The notes under the pieces: model-generated
The model's database searches: none
Told to the model about the DNA's origin: nothing
Seen by the model: the letters and a program-made list of their open reading frames with translations, nothing else
Program-made: the position numbers and the translations under genes
From: CAYQPF01 sp964419225
GTDB taxonomy: Bacteria > Cloacimonadota > Cloacimonadia > Cloacimonadales > CAYQPF01
Length of the DNA: 17,473 nt
Assembly (NCBI GenBank): GCA_964419225.1
Contig: CAYQPF010000103.1
Coordinates: 1 to 17,473, forward strand
Direction: 5' to 3'
Shown: positions 16,197 through 17,473 of the stretch, in pieces
Position numbering within the stretch: position 1 is the first letter of the stretch
How the letters are laid out: every line of letters starts with the position of its first letter

Positions 16197-16217
16197 ATTA
16201 ATAATTAATAATTGTTG
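16197..16217 (+). repeat. 7-nt repeat cluster C
   Basis: Units ATTAATA, ATTAATA, ATTGTTG. The first 18 bp (16197-16214) are identical to 14046-14063 in cluster B, and both copies follow a C-run. It ends 2 bp before the stop codon of the minus-strand isomerase gene. Confidence 0.7.
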
Positions 16218-16218
16218 T

Positions 16219-17280
16219 CTATCCCCTCGTGATTTCTTTCTTCAAAAATTCTATATACTTAATTCCCGTGGGATTAGTTTTATAAAGAATTGCCAGATAA
16301 TAACTGATCATATCACCCAGATAGATCAGGGAAAAAATTCTTTCGATCAAAGAATCCCCTTCTGTATAGAAGTCTAAGTATTCTATGTTCTTCTGCTCCA
16401 GGATCTTCTTGAAAGCTGTCACTCTGTTCTTATAGCGGGGTTCAATACTCATATTATTGAGAAACACGGGTTTGAAGACATCATCATAATGATTGCATTC
16501 CCACGCTTCGATCTCGTTATGATTCATTTCAGGGAAGGTATGATAAAAGGCAGGATATTTGGTATTCTCATTAATCTGGCATTTCCAACGGTATGCTATC
16601 GGCTCCAGATCAGGCGAAGTTGAATAGATGATGGGAATAAATCCTTTCATATTTTCAGCTGAATTCTTGGCAAAGTTCTCGAGTTCCGGCACCTTGTACG
16701 AAATTGCCCCTGCTTTCTTAATCAAATTAGCAACTGTTGACTTTACTACAGCACTTTGATCCGGAATAACTTTAAACAATTCCAACACTTTCAGTAAGGA
16801 AAAGAAAAGATAACCAATAGCTGAACGGGGTGGAAATCCGCACTGGAGTTCCAACCAGAGATAATCTTCCTTCAAAATGTCTTTCAGCTTCCCGCCTACT
16901 GATATTGCAGCTATGAATTCTGTTTCCTTCAATGCTTTCTCCAGACAGGTTAAGGTCTCTTCCGTATGCCCGGAATAACTGCAGGCTATTACCAAAGTGA
17001 ATTCATCAATCAAAGGAATATCATAATCCTTCACCACACAAATTGGAATTGTAGAAGAAAAGGCTCTCTTGGCTATATCTGCAGAAATAGCTGAACCGCC
17101 CATCCCGCAAATTACGATTTTCTGGATGGCAGTCAACTTTATGTGTTCAAAATGCTCAGGATAATGCACCTTTGGTTCGAAATAAGCCCGCATAATATGC
17201 TCTGGCATGTGGATAATCTTGTGATACATATCTTCAGTATCATATTGCTTGTGAATATCTAATTCGTCTAATATACTCAT
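16219..17280 (-). CDS. Bifunctional phosphoglucose/phosphomannose isomerase (SIS type)
   Basis: Interconverts glucose 6-phosphate or mannose 6-phosphate with fructose 6-phosphate; the family was described mainly from archaea and some bacteria. At 353 residues it has the family length. The SIS fold is marked by GMGGSAISAD (59-68), SYSGHTEETL (101-110) and PPRSAIGYLF (150-159). The C-terminal half has PEMNHNEIEAW (250-260) and HYDD, which separate it from other SIS proteins. The start at ATG 17280 overlaps the stop of the upstream pgi by ATGA, so the two are translated in a coupled way. Whether phosphomannose activity is real cannot be told from sequence. Confidence 0.93.
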   Translation of the reverse strand: MSILDELDIHKQYDTEDMYHKIIHMPEHIMRAYFEPKVHYPEHFEHIKLTAIQKIVICGMGGSAISADIAKRAFSSTIPICVVKDYDIPLIDEFTLVIACSYSGHTEETLTCLEKALKETEFIAAISVGGKLKDILKEDYLWLELQCGFPPRSAIGYLFFSLLKVLELFKVIPDQSAVVKSTVANLIKKAGAISYKVPELENFAKNSAENMKGFIPIIYSTSPDLEPIAYRWKCQINENTKYPAFYHTFPEMNHNEIEAWECNHYDDVFKPVFLNNMSIEPRYKNRVTAFKKILEQKNIEYLDFYTEGDSLIERIFSLIYLGDMISYYLAILYKTNPTGIKYIEFLKKEITRG

Positions 17281-17473
17281 ATTATTCTCCCTGCGGCTTC
17301 TTTTTTCTTCATATATTCATTTATTTCTTCAGCTTTCTTCTCAAATCCCTTTTTCCCCATCAAAGCATAAGTAGCAATTTTACCTGCTTCTACACCTGGC
17401 TGATCTAATGGATCAATCTCTAACAACTTACCGGTAAACACTGTTTGAACTTCATATAAAAAGATAAATTCTC
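17277..17473 (-). CDS. pgi: Glucose-6-phosphate isomerase, C-terminal end (partial)
   Basis: The frame is open from the window edge to TGA at 17279-17277, giving the last 64 residues. The segment with YEVQTVFTGKLL, then LDQPGVEAGK, and ATYALMGKKGFE is the typical end of a canonical glycolytic glucose-6-phosphate isomerase, where DQPGVE is the best conserved part. The protein ends in a charged helix. Most of the gene lies outside the window. It overlaps the SIS isomerase gene by 4 nt. Confidence 0.9.
   Translation of the reverse strand, partial: EFIFLYEVQTVFTGKLLEIDPLDQPGVEAGKIATYALMGKKGFEKKAEEINEYMKKKEAAGRII

Overview
This 17.5 kb AT-rich window is a chromosomal stretch of a Gram-negative bacterium, densely packed with housekeeping genes. 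I see no phage, plasmid, IS, CRISPR, rRNA or tRNA signature. The likely source is the Fibrobacteres-Chlorobi-Bacteroidetes (FCB) side of the tree, possibly Candidatus Cloacimonadota. The clues are a MetG with a KISTS signature loop, an exported LPP20-like protein with a C-terminal domain of a kind I associate with Bacteroidetes, a PIN-PhoH fusion, and a PAS hybrid kinase. That placement is inference. Shine-Dalgarno sites (GGAGG) are present at several genes and absent at others.

Layout: (1) Positions 2-3612, plus strand: the 3' part of a PAS hybrid histidine kinase with a receiver domain, overlapped by a XerC/XerD-type tyrosine recombinase, then serC with its own Shine-Dalgarno site. A perfect hairpin terminates serC and the convergent operon. 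(2) Positions 10174 down to 3681, minus strand: a tight operon lysC, single-domain response regulator, metG, pdxS, pdxT, PIN-phoH, with gaps of 4-25 nt or short overlaps. (3) Positions 10245-13938, plus strand, divergent from lysC: mutL, miaA and a parvulin-type prolyl isomerase, each overlapping the next. (4) Positions 14141-15997: an exported LPP20-like protein of unknown role, flanked on both sides by 7-nt repeats. A second bidirectional terminator follows. (5) Positions 17473 down to 16219, minus strand: the end of a canonical glucose-6-phosphate isomerase gene, overlapping by ATGA a SIS-type phosphoglucose/phosphomannose isomerase.

Functional links: PdxST makes pyridoxal phosphate, the cofactor of SerC across the terminator. 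LysC and MetG bracket a receiver domain whose partner kinase is not evident here. The two isomerases serve hexose phosphate interconversion. MutL, MiaA and the parvulin form a repair, tRNA modification and folding unit.

Most notable observations: the kinase lacks the phospho-accepting histidine of its H-box. The mutL linker is built from about 14 units of a 9-nt repeat that encodes X-Thr-X tripeptides, with similar 9-nt units in a nearby spacer. A 7-nt repeat occurs in three clusters flanking the LPP20-like gene. The lysC/mutL divergent promoters face away from each other as an inverted TTGACA pair and may yield almost leaderless mRNAs. No gene-free stretch exceeds about 225 bp.
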